Shown in pieces: positions 35,438-45,945 of a stretch of DNA of 64,000 nucleotides. The stretch covers positions 684,001-748,000 of the forward strand of contig JAQFVV010012572.1 in assembly GCA_028023455.1 (NCBI GenBank). Direction: 5' to 3'. Numbering within the stretch: position 1 is the stretch's first letter; every line of letters starts with the position of its first letter. The position numbers and the translations under genes are program-made. The stretch is from Epiperipatus broadwayi (taxonomy: Eukaryota > Onychophora > Udeonychophora > Euonychophora > Peripatidae). The notes below the pieces were generated by a model. It was not told the origin of the DNA. It did not search any database and saw nothing but the letters and a program-made list of their open reading frames with translations.

Positions 35438-36042
35438 TTAATTTTCCCATTATACTCAGATTTCAAACTCAGGGAGAAGCTGCAGTTAACTCTCTTCAAA
35501 GGTTTCCATAAATGGTAAAGCAATGACTATATTTTAAATAATCTCAATATATTTTAATACATATTTCAATTTAATAATTAGGATATTAAATAATATAATA
35601 TATATGTGTGGGTTGGAATATAGTTTGATTTCATAAAATTAATAAATAAATCAAATAAATTATAAAGATTTATTTCATGTTTCTATTATTTTAGAAGTAT
35701 AAATATAAAATAACTTTCTATATTTACAAAGTAGATGGTATTTTGTAATATGAACAAATACAAATAATGTATAATAAATTAAGGAATTTTTATAATTTAC
35801 AAAAATAAATTATAAAAAATATTCAAATAATTAATGTGAATATAATAAATATACAAATAAATAATAGTATTACATTGTAGCATCCATATGATAGAATATC
35901 TTCTTGAAATTATTCCTATGTAAAGTCATAGTTAATAAATATAAATTCTCCATATAAAATATTAGTCAATCACACAACCCATAACAAATAAACATTATTA
36001 ATTTAATTTAATTAGTACTAACAATGTTCCTAAATGTCAAAT

Positions 36043-36094
<52 letters not shown>

Positions 36095-36146
36095 CATTCT
36101 TCATATTATATATATATATATATATATATAATATGAAGAATGATAA
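36043..36146. repeat. (TA)n array with hairpin arms
   Basis: A (AT)n array at 36043-36090 is followed by TTATCATTCTTCATATTATA, a second (TA)n, and the exact inverse ending near 36146. In R1 copy c the pogo-like MITE occupies this site, flanked by a single ATATGAAGAGTGATAAA, so the extra inverted arm arose in copy b. Confidence 0.85.
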
Positions 36147-36990
36147 ACTCTTGCCTTCATATTAATTTAACTTGAACCTTAATTTTATAATCTTTTATCA
36201 AGTCACCTTCATTTGAAGATCTAGACTTTAATAAATATAATTAAGTTCATAATCTAACGTTCATCTACATTAAGTCTCTCATAATTGAATTATTCCAAAC
36301 ATAAAAGTATTTCAATGAGGAAGGAAATAAAATTAAATGTTTTAAAATGAAAGTTTATAAGACGATGTAAGATAATGAAAAGTTCATATTACTGTCCAAT
36401 TCATTTCCATATTGAAGAAACAATGTTCATTCAGGATAAAGTTCTTTTCTGATAGCAATCATTCTAAAGATATCCAGGTATTCAGTTTTTCTTAACCATT
36501 CTTCTTACATAATATTGACATCTTTCATAAACGATTGTATTAGCAATTTTTAAAAAAAATTATGGAGATGAGATTCATATAACTTTTAGGTATTTAAGTA
36601 GGATAAGCAATTACATTTATGTGTCATCAAAACTATAGAATTATATATCCTATGATGACTGGAATTTACTGATAAGGCATTTCTTTATACATATTTAATC
36701 TTCTTAAATTAATATTGATCTTAATATATAATGATTTCTGGAAAAGTTTATATGCTTCAGAATTCCAATTTAGAATGATGTTTGTTTAAGCTTTTAAATA
36801 ATAAAATATATATATATATAATTTCATTTTAATTATGAATTATATTAATAAAGAATAATTTACTTATTCTTTTATTTGGTTAATATTAAAAATTTTTTCT
36901 TAATGAAACTTTTCTTTAATAAATAAACGGTATATTTTGTTAATCTATTTTTTTATATGTATTTCATATTCGAACACATTAAAATCAATA

Positions 36991-38957
36991 TGTGAAGTGT
37001 CCAGTACATCGGCAAAAGATAGAAGATAAAAAATTTGATTCAGTATTTATATTAAAATCACTTCAAACATCATGTACTGCATATATCATTTGTTTTCATG
37101 AAATTACATTCTATAGTGAATAATTGATATTTTATTTCCTTTATGTTATTTGATAGGCTGTGAACTTGATTTCAAAGATTATCTTTATGTCACGTTTTTT
37201 ATTTTAATGAACTTTGTTAGTTTAAACAATGTTAACATATTTATGAAAGAAAATAATATTCTTAATTGTTTTTAATTTTATTAAAAACAATTACTAAAAT
37301 AAATAATAATAAAGTATATATATCTATGTGATAGCATTGTGTACTCTCACATTTCCCCTTGACTTAAGAAATTAAAATAAATTTAATGTTTTTATTTTAA
37401 TTTTTATATATCTTTTATTTATGGAGGATGAGAATAAATCTGTACTTATACATTTCATATTTCACACTTCCCCTCGACTTAAGATTTTAATTCTAAATCT
37501 TAAATTGTTTTTAATTATTATATTTAATAATAATTATATTGCTAATATGAGCAATTGAAATTCTTATTTATATGGAATTGATTAAATTTGACTATCAAAT
37601 TTAGTGTTAAGTAATATTTCAGGTATGGTGGAGATCATACAATTTATTTTGTTTAAATTGTAAGTTTGATTTAATATCATTTCTATATCCTCACCATTTT
37701 AAATTCACTATTTTATTTTGAAATTACTTATTAAAGTTAATTATAAATTTATTAAATGCACATTGATTAAGTAAGTAATATTTACTGAGGCTATAACCTT
37801 GAGAATATGCATAGAGGTCCCTACTATCGCATTTTACATGCATATTCTCGAGGTTATAGCCTCAGTAAATATTATTAGGGTTAAGTAATTTGATGAGTTT
37901 AAATCTATGGGAATTCATATATTTTTATTTAATATAATTAACTTTATATTAATCATATTTTATTATGTAAAATTATTATATGGATTACTTTCCTTTTATT
38001 CCCTTCCTTCACTCAATTTTCTTATAATGCATCTTTATCAATATATGAAATATTTGGAATGGTATATCAAAATAATTATATTGTAGAAAATCTGATTATT
38101 TTGCAACTAAGTTTTAATTTAGTTAGTCTATACATATTTTAGGTATAAACCAATTTAAAGGTACCAATGCTGCTCCTTAATTCTTGAGACTTACTAGATT
38201 ATCACTGGCATTCAATAAATGAATACATATAAACCTATCTAAAGATGCCTATCCTGCTCTTTAATTAATTCATTTACCAATTCATCAACTTATGAGCAAC
38301 CAGTCTTCTGTTTCCATATTAATGATATAATCCATCCTAGGTTTGTTTAATAAATGAATCTATAAATTATTTTATAGGTATTCATTCATTTTAAATATAT
38401 ATTTTTGGACATACTTATATATTATATTTTTTTCTTTTTCTTATTTTAATTATTTACTTTTCTTCAATATAATCCTAATAACTATTACATAATTTAATAT
38501 TCTTACATTATGAATATTTATAATGAAATTTAAATAGTTATTAAATTTCATTTATTTTCTTTTTCAAAATAATAATTTTATTATTATTCCAATTGGGATA
38601 ATCCATTTTTATATCCATTATCGTAATTCTTTTTGGTCCATCTGTATTAAAAGTTTATTAATACTAAATAAAGGTAAATGGTCCTTCATTGCTATTACAT
38701 AATTTATGGTATCCTTTAATGGGAGCTATTATCATTAGTAATACTCTACTTTGATGATTATTTTTCATTTTAAAAACATAATGTTGAGAATATATGTAAG
38801 TCCTGTCTTGATGACAAATAAGACTGTGAAAATGTAACTTTAAACACTTATCTAAATTATTTACCATCATTTCTAAACTTCACACATTTCTCCACAATGT
38901 TTTAATATATGAAGTATTGATCTGCATGTTAAATACCTGATCATTAATATTGGCTTG
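36991..38957. other. Unique segment between R1 copies b and c
   Basis: A small palindrome lies at 37777-37874. The phrase CTTGACTTAAG or CTCGACTTAAG preceded by C-rich sequence occurs twice (about 37367 and 37471), suggesting an old tandem duplication. No coding domain was recognised. If R1 b and c are LTRs, this is interior sequence downstream of the gag-like frame. Confidence 0.4.
37777..37874. repeat. Short palindrome (36-bp arms)
   Basis: TAATATTTACTGAGGCTATA at 37777 is inverted at the far end, and the arms stay complementary through GAATATGCAT around a 25-bp spacer, with one mismatch. Confidence 0.93.
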
Positions 38958-39762
38958 TCAGGTATTTAAAATCATCTCTTCTGTATTAACAGTTGAGGAT
39001 TTATCTTCTATCACAAGTGCTGTCTGACATGGAAAAATATGTTCTTCATAAGAATCAACTATTTGATTTGAACCTTTATCAACAATCTGTAAATTACTTT
39101 CTGTACTATTCTCATCTATAACAATCAATGTCTGTGATATATGATCTTTATTTCCTATTTCCTTACTTTTTATTCTTCCTGATAGTTCATCTACTATATC
39201 TATTTTCATATTATCCAACATTTTATCCATCTTTGCAGACATATTATCCATCATTTTACCCATATTTTCAGACATATTGTCCATCATTTTATCCATATTA
39301 GCAAACATATTTGCATATACAGTGTCCACCTTAGCAGACAAATCTGCATTTAAATCTTAATACATCTACATTACTCATTATTATGCTTTTCATAATTTGT
39401 TGCATCATTAACATCATAGGATTTAATGATGAATCATTAACATTTAGTTCTTTATCTATAAGTTTATCCAAAGTATTTTCAGTTTCTATTACATGGATCT
39501 TTATTATTGAAGTTCCTCCAGATATACCTATATCTGCCATATAATACTAAATTGATCAACCACTTTAATACTGTTACATAATGTTTTATTGTCCAAGTAT
39601 TATATGATATACATTTGGTAATGCAATAAGAAAGAGTAGTTATTATACATACCTATATCTAACTTGTTCATTTATACTACTTATAGTATCATTGGCTATA
39701 TTTGAACTAAATATTTCAATCTGTGTTTCCATATTATTATCAATGTTAGTTCTTGTGATCAT
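38958..39762 (-). pseudogene. Gag-like coiled-coil ORF, frameshifted
   Basis: Two overlapping minus frames (39540-39331 and 39341-38958) form one product with a one-base shift near 39340. The second contains an 11-residue pattern, MDKMMDNMSENMG and KMMDNMSAKMDKM, typical of a Met-rich coiled coil, then an acidic Ser/Asp/Glu-rich tail with VIDENS and VIEDKSS. Just upstream on the minus strand, 39762-39653 encodes METQIEIFSSNIAND and ends at TAG-GTATGT, a good splice donor. An acceptor-like TTTAG lies at 39547, but the frames do not join cleanly. It resembles short gag-like proteins of retroelements; no protease or RT is adjacent. A host gene cannot be excluded. Confidence 0.4.
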
Positions 39763-40350
39763 AAATTTATATTTAGCTTAATTATAACTTTTATTTACTA
39801 TTTTATTAAATAAAAAATTAATGTCATAGGATTTTATACTATGTCTTTTTCTTTAATGTAATTTAACTTTTCCTACTTTTTGTATGAGAAAATTTTAATG
39901 CCTACCTCTAAAATTATATGTTTAAGTGACTGACTCTTCTATTTAAATTTTAATTATTAAATTTCAAAGTCTATTTATTTTTTTATTCATTATTTTACCA
40001 TTTCTTATTATTATAATATTCTTTAATAATTGAGATTTATCATTATTATATTCCATAAAATTTATATATATATAAATTTATAAATATAGTTAATGATAAA
40101 TTGTGTTTTTCATGTCCCGTTTTTTTTTTATCGTATATATATAATGATATGGAATCTATAATTCAATGTTCACAATATGGAATCTATGATTCAGGGCTTT
40201 CATGGTATGGAATCTATAATTCTTGCCCAATGATTGGCTGTACTATATGTAATATTGTCAATACTATTATTTTGAACCCAAAGTTGTCGACACCATATGT
40301 AACATTAACAATACTATTATTTCAGTTCAAAGTTGTAGGCACCATATTTA
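39763..40350. repeat. AT-rich spacer with short decayed tandem repeats
   Basis: ATGGAATCTATAATTC-like units of about 29 bp occur three times at 40146-40225. A unit of about 52 bp with AATACTATTATTT and AAAGTTGT occurs twice at 40236-40340. The rest is plain AT-rich sequence. The open frame at 40101-40397 spans these repeats and is not a gene. Confidence 0.7.
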
Positions 40351-41218
40351 ATGGTACGGTGGTCACATCTCTGTATAATCAGACTTTGAGTCTTTAAATA
40401 GGATGCTGTGAATAAAATGATCTAAATTTAATCCTAAATTTAACCTAATTCAATTTTAATATCTTAATATTAAATATCTAGTATAGATACAATTTATGAT
40501 AAATCATTCATCTTCACCTTTATTAATTTTCCCATTATGCTCAGATTTCAAACTCAGGGAGAAGTTGCAGTTAACTTTCTTCAGGGGTTTCCATAAATGC
40601 TAAAGCAATGACTATATTTTAAATAATCTCAATATATTTTAAAACATATTTTAATTTAATAATTAGGATATTAAATGATATAATATATGTGTGTGGGTTT
40701 GAATATAGTTTGGCTTTGTAAAATTAATAAATAAATCAAATAAATTAAAGACTTCTTTAATTTTAAAACAAACATTAACAATATTTATTAAAAAATAATC
40801 AACTTACTTAATATAATAAAAATAATTATAAAGATTTATTTCACATTTCTACTATTTTAGAAGTATAAATATAAAATAACTTTCTGTATTTACTTAGTAG
40901 ATGAGTATTTTGTAATATGAACAAATACAAATAATGTATAATAAATGGATTTTTATAATTTACAAAAATAAATTATAAAAAATATACAAATAACTAATGT
41001 GAATATAATAATTATATAAATAAATAATAATATTACATGGAAATTAGCATCCATATGATAGAATTATATCTTCTTGAAATTATTTTTATGTAAAGTCATA
41101 GTTAATAAATATAAATTCTCCATACAGAATATTAGTCAATCGCACAACCCTTACCAAATAAACATTACTAAATTAATTAAATTAGTACTAACAATGTTAG
41201 TAAATGTCAAATCAAAAT

Positions 41219-42190
41219 ATATACCCTTGGGTCTTGTTTTATGTGGTAGATGTGTTCCACAGACAACCCGCATTCAAAAAAATCACACAAAAATAGACTT
41301 AACTTACCTTGAAAAATGGGGGATAGGTTCTGTAATTTTCAGAATTCACATAAAAGCAAAGCAACAAGGAAAAATTACTTTAAAATTTGCATTAAAAAAA
41401 TAAGCAAATAAAGGATGACCAATAAAAAATTTCAAATATTTGGAAAAAATTAATACAAGACAAACTTTTTTTATTTTTTTTTTATTAACTACAGTATTTA
41501 ATTTTACATTTTTCATATATATTTTAATCATTACCATTCATTTGTAAACTGATAAGAAATCAGACTCAGTGTGATGTGATGTATTGCGGCTTCTCCTTAA
41601 ACAAAGTCAAGAATCTCTCAGCAATTATGCCCAGAGAAACCTGTTAGCCACTTTATTTTTACTCGTGATGTGATGTACAACTAGTGCCATTTTTAGTCTT
41701 ATGCTGTGGTAATGGTTTTATGTTACTGTATTAAAAAAATGAGATTGCAATCAAAACAAAAAGATTATACATTATCATTAGAAAGATTATTTTCAGTTTA
41801 TAAAATCTTTGTTTTTTATTTTAAAAATCTAAAAGATTATTTCAGTTATATATAACAAAATATGTTTTAAAAGTTTAAATTTTTTGAATATTTATTGCAA
41901 TATTTTTATATGTAAGTATAACTATTATTTACTCATTAGTATAAATAGGTTATTTACATAGAAGCTAAGATTCTAAATACAGCTTCAGGCAATATTCACA
42001 TTTGCTGCTAATATAACATTATATTTTTGAAAAAAAAAAGTATTTCAAGTCAAAATAAGTTAGTAATAATTTAAATTTCTTGATATCTAATAAATATAGT
42101 GAAATATGAAAGATATTAAGAAGAAAGATGAATCACATAACTTCAAAATCACATTAAAATAATCCACATAAAATGAGACCCAGGTGTATA
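41219..42190. mobile_element. pogo/Tigger-like MITE, copy 1, containing a LINE tail
   Basis: Terminal inverted repeats read TATACCCTTGGGTCTTG on the left and TATACACCTGGGTCTCA (complement) on the right, then TTTTATGTGG on both. They are flanked by TA. TTTTATG(C/T)GG-type termini with TA targets suggest the pogo/Tigger group. A reverse-oriented LINE 3' tail (41566-41668) lies inside, as it does in copy 2 at 55748-57054. The open frame at 41074-41403 is only a translation of the left end. Confidence 0.65.
41566..41668 (-). mobile_element. LINE 3' tail fragment inside MITE
   Basis: On the minus strand this reads AAGTGGCTAACAGGTTTCTC, then GCTGAGAGATTC, GGAGAAGCC and finally CACATCACACTGAG. It matches the 3' UTR of the LINE at 9.2-9.33 kb. 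Because the second MITE copy carries the same piece at the same place, it entered the MITE before that family spread. Confidence 0.8.
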
Positions 42191-42887
42191 TATAATATGA
42201 AGAGTGATAAACTCTTACCTTCATATTAATTTAACTTGAATCTTAATTTTATAATCTTTCATCAAGTTGCCTTCATTTGAAGATCTAGACTTTAATAAAT
42301 ATAATTAAGTTCATAATCTTCTGTTCATCTACATTAGTCTCTCATAATTGAATTATTCCAAATGTAAAAGTATTTCAATGATGAGGGAAATAAAATTAAA
42401 TGTTTTAAAATGAAAGTTTACTAGATGATGTAAGATAATGAAAAGTTCATATTACTGTCCAATTCATTTCCATATTGAAGAAACAATGTTCATTCAGGAT
42501 AAAGTTCTTTATTCCTCTGATAGCAATCATTCTAAAGATATCCAGGTATTCAGTTTTTCTTAACCATTCTTCTTACATAATATTGACATCTTTCATAAAT
42601 GATTTTATTAGCAATTGGAGTTTTAAAAAAAATTATGGAGATGAGATTCATGTAACTTCTAGGTATTTAAATAGTATAAGCAATTACATTTTTGTGTGGT
42701 CAAAACTATAGCATTATATATCCTATGACGACAGGAATTTAATGACAAGGCATTTCTTTATACATATTTAATCTTCTTAAGTTAATATTGATCTTAATAT
42801 ATAATGATTTCTGGAAAAGTTTATATGCTTCAGAATTCCAATTTAGAACGATGTTTGTTTAAGCTTTTAAATAATAATATATATATA

Positions 42888-43815
42888 TGTCATATTATTA
42901 TTACTATTTGCGGGATATTCCGTGTAGTGAAAAAGCTAAATGCTGATGTTTCAGTACAATATCAAGTACCTTCCTCAGAGCGTCCTCTTTCTCAAATCAT
43001 AAGAATGCATGTGAGATTTAAAATCGTTTTTATCGTTTTCGTTTCTCCTCATAAATAAATCTCTATTTGTTAAGAAGTTTTAAAATTTATTTTCATCTTC
43101 CAATAGTTTCTTCCAAATCGTTGTTAAGTCTTCTAGTAACATCAGCACCTTTCATATAAGATCTTGGGCCTTGTTCAAAATCTCTATTAGATTCTCTTAG
43201 CAAACATCATGTACTGCATATTGTTCAATTTTTGCTACAAATATTTGTTCTTTCAAAATTGATATCATGATTTGTTAATTTAATATGATAATAAATAGCT
43301 GATGAATTGGATTTTTCTCTCACTGCCAGAATGTGTTCTTCACTTTTTAATATTTATTCTACGATTAGTCTGTCCTATATATGTATGTGGACAGACCCTA
43401 CATGGAATTTCATACACATTATGACACTCCAAAGCAATTTATATCTTTAGGAAGAGGAAATATTTCACTAATTTTTTTATAAGTAGTGTAAATTGTGTGA
43501 ATATTATTATTCTTTAAAATGTTACCAATTCTATCAGTTACTCCTTTAATATATGGCAAAATTGTCTTAATTTTTGATGTATCAAAATCTTTTTTCTTTT
43601 GATATGTATAAGCCCTATTAATAATTTTGTAATTAAAACCATTATGAAGAAGCATTTTATTAGTAGCAAAAAGGTCCCGGTGAAAATGGCTATCATCAGA
43701 AAGTCTCTTTGTTCTATCCAATAATGTCTTTGCCACTGAAAATAGTTGAGCAGGATGGTGATGAGAGGAAAAATGCAGATATCTCCCAGTGTGTGTTGGT
43801 TAATTGCCTCCTTAA
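42888..43815 (-). pseudogene. Penelope-like element relic PLE-2 (RT end plus GIY-YIG)
   Basis: On the minus strand, frames at 43815-43419 encode SVAKTLLDRTKRLSDD and ILPYIKGVTDRIGNIL, the typical thumb region of Penelope RTs. After a frameshift they continue with HNVYEIPCRVCPHTYIGQT (43417-43367), the GIY-YIG endonuclease signature with its Cys pair. RRINI and SEEHILAVREK follow. The protein then ends in stops. A hammerhead-like core lies near the 3' end (42942-42981). Penelope elements use the GIY-YIG nuclease to open target DNA for the RT. Palm motifs are absent, so it is 5'-truncated. Confidence 0.85.
42942..42981 (-). ncRNA. Hammerhead-like core at Penelope 3' end
   Basis: On the minus strand GCT is followed by CTGAGGA (42972-42978), a stem II AGGTAC/GTACT with one bulged G, GAAAC (42948-42952) and ATC, then AGC. 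GCT/AGC can start helix I. Helix III is essentially absent, as in HHRs reported from Penelope-like elements. Position at the end of the element supports it; pairing is short. Confidence 0.5.
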
Positions 43816-44705
43816 TTTTTTTTATTATGGTTTCTCTCTTCATGAAGAATCTTAATACTTTCAATATCAAACTTCAATTTATATTTATATGTCCTTTTAT
43901 GATCCAAGAAAACTGAAGCAATTGTTAAATCATTATTATTTTTATTTTTCAAGTGATTGTGTAACAACAATTTATGCTTTTTTAATCTTTTTTCAATAAT
44001 GCACCTCAATTCACCTATATATGATAACATACATGCACAAAAAATTTGATACACAACATTACTTTTTTGCTTGGTAGATATGATAGTTTTAGAATTATTC
44101 ACTAATTTATTAACATTATTTGTAGCACAAAATGAAACATTAAACACATCCTTATATTCTTCCTTACAAAATTTCACTTGAGCATTTGAAATATGTGGAA
44201 TCGATATTCATTTTTTATTATCAATCTTCAATTCCTTTAATTTGTTATAACTCTTTTTAAATTGATCTTAAGTATTGTTAATTTATTCAATATTATAACC
44301 AACTTCAAGCAATTCCTTCACAAATATCTCAAAATTTTTTCATTTATCACACTGGCAATGACATAATTTTTCATTACAAAACAAAAAAGATCTAAAACTT
44401 GTCATCTTATGCATAAATGATACTTTTGATTTATAATTTATATATCCTTTTTTTGCAATATAACTTAATGTAGTATTATCTCTTGTAATAATTAAATCCA
44501 AATACTTAATAATTATGTTCTGTCATTTTCAATAGTCCATTTCAAGGCATTCAAATCATTTAACTTCTTTACATGCAAATTTATAGTATTGGTATTTCCA
44601 CAAACAAACACATCATCCACATATCTTTTATAAATTTTAATATCTTTAAAAGCAGACATATCTAAAATACTACTCTCATATGTAGACAAAACTAAATTGC
44701 AATGA
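43816..44705 (-). pseudogene. Penelope-like element relic PLE-1 (RT palm plus GIY-YIG)
   Basis: On the minus strand the RT catalytic box reads KIYKRYVDDVFVCGN (YVDD at 44623-44612). KYLDLIITRDNTTLSY follows, the block conserved after the palm in Penelope RTs, then a Cys/His-rich CNEKLCHCQCDK. After stops, a long frame (44177-43812) gives NVVYQIFCACMLSYIGE, the GIY-YIG core, ending in LKFDIESIKILHEERN. The palm is N-terminally truncated at the inversion point near 44705. It is interrupted by stops and is inactive. It directly abuts PLE-2 in the same orientation. Confidence 0.9.
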
Positions 44706-45535
44706 ACTATTGAAAAGGAACAGAACTTAAATATTTGGATTTAATTATTACAAGAGATAATAGTATGTTAGTTATAAATTAATAATCAAACCATTGCATA
44801 AATGGAGATATATAAATTGTAAATCAAAAGTACCAATTATACATAAAATGGCAAGTTTAAGATCTTTTTTGTTTTGTAATGAAAATGATGTCATTGCCAG
44901 TGTGATAAATTAAAAAATATTAAAATATTTGCCAAGGGATTGCTTAAAGTTGGTTATAAGATTGAACAAATTAGCAATACTTTATGCCAATATAAAAGAG
45001 TTATAATATATTAAAGAAGTTGAAGATTGATAATAAAAAATGGATATCTATTTCATATATTTCAAATGCTCAAGTGATTTGAGGATATATAGAAAGATAT
45101 GTTTTTTTTCATTTTGTGTTACAAATAATGTTAATAAATTAGTGAATAATTGTAAAAATGTTATAGCTGTCAAGCAGATAAGTAATGTTGTGTATCAAAT
45201 TTTTTGTGAATGTATATTATCATATATAGGTGAATCAAGGTGTAGTATTGAAAAAAGATTAAAGAAGCATGAATTGTTATAAAAGTTTGTGAAAAGTAAA
45301 AATAATAGTTATTTAATGACTGCTCCAGTTTTTTTGGGTCATTACAGGATATATAAATATAAATTTAAGTTTGATATTGAAAGTATTAAGATTATTAATG
45401 AAGACAAAAATCATAATAAAAGATAAATTAAGGAGGCAATTTTAATAAATAGAAATAAAATGAATATAATTAATAGACAAGCTGCTAACATTAAAATTCA
45501 GAATTCATGGGATTTGAGTTGATGATGCTTGTTTC
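44706..45535 (+). pseudogene. Penelope-like element relic PLE-3, inverted partner of PLE-1
   Basis: The plus strand repeats the PLE-1 sequence from KYLDLIITRDN (about 44729) onward. GIY-YIG follows at 45040-45282 with SNVVYQIFCECILSYIGES. It continues beyond a stop with KFKFDIESIKIINED and ends with KEAILINRNKMNIINRQ, the typical Penelope C-terminus. Compared with PLE-1 it starts some 200 bp later, so the two form a head-to-head pair joined near 44705. Partial inverted copies of this kind are known for Penelope elements. Confidence 0.88.
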
Positions 45536-45751
45536 CATTATGTTTTTTGAAATTAATGGCAGTTGAGAAGGGTTAAGGAATTAACCAAAAATACTTCTGC
45601 AGACTGAGAGACTTTATATAATAGTTAATTACTATTATATTTATTATTTTTATTGTTATTACAATAATTTTTAATTAGTGGACATTTTATTTGTATTAAA
45701 TAAACATTAAAAGCCTAAAAGTAAAATAGTCTATAAAATAATCAAAATAAA

Positions 45752-45945
45752 CCCAAATTCAAAACTCAACTAGACTAACCAAAGAAAATAAACTCTAAAA
45801 CACAACCAATGATTTCATTGATATAAGCAGACTTCTCAAGTGGGAAGGCCAGCCCTTGAAAAATCTGCTTATACCAGTGAAACCACTGTTTGTATTTTAG
45901 AGTTTTTTTTTTTTGGCTAATCTAGTTGAGTTGTAAATTTGAGGT
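45752..45945. repeat. Inverted-repeat element, arms about 88 bp
   Basis: Left arm landmarks are CAACTAGACTAACCAAA and GATATAAGCAGACTTCTCAAG. The right arm carries their complements (CTTGAAAAATCTGCTTATAC, GGCTAATCTAGTTGAG). The spacer TGGGAAGGCCAGCC is only about 14 bp. The arms are diverged by a few substitutions. It is a small fold-back of unknown family, just downstream of the Penelope cluster. Confidence 0.85.

Larger units (their letters stand above)
33902..36990. repeat. R1 repeat, copy b, carrying a MITE
   Basis: The start, GGTGGTCACATTTC then AATAGGATGCTGTGAAT, matches copy c at 40357 closely. Beyond the MITE (34077-35437) the match resumes at TTTTCCCATTATACTCAG and continues past 36800. 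Removing the MITE leaves about 1.7 kb. Copies b and c lie in direct orientation and bracket a 3.4-kb unique segment that holds a gag-like ORF, so they could be long terminal repeats of a decayed element read on the minus strand. Confidence 0.7.
40351..42887. repeat. R1 repeat, copy c, carrying a pogo-like MITE
   Basis: Close match to copy b, from GGTGGTCACATCTC through GATGTTTGTTTAAGC, where it stops at a (TA)n and the Penelope relic begins. It lacks the TTAA MITE of copy b, so it shows the empty site, but carries its own insertion at 41219-42190. Net length is about 1.57 kb. Confidence 0.8.

Noticed and set aside
43538-43870. 110-codon open frame overlapping the Penelope region
   Set aside because: It mixes two frames of the PLE-1/PLE-2 junction and has no Penelope motif; the neighbouring frame is the real relic.
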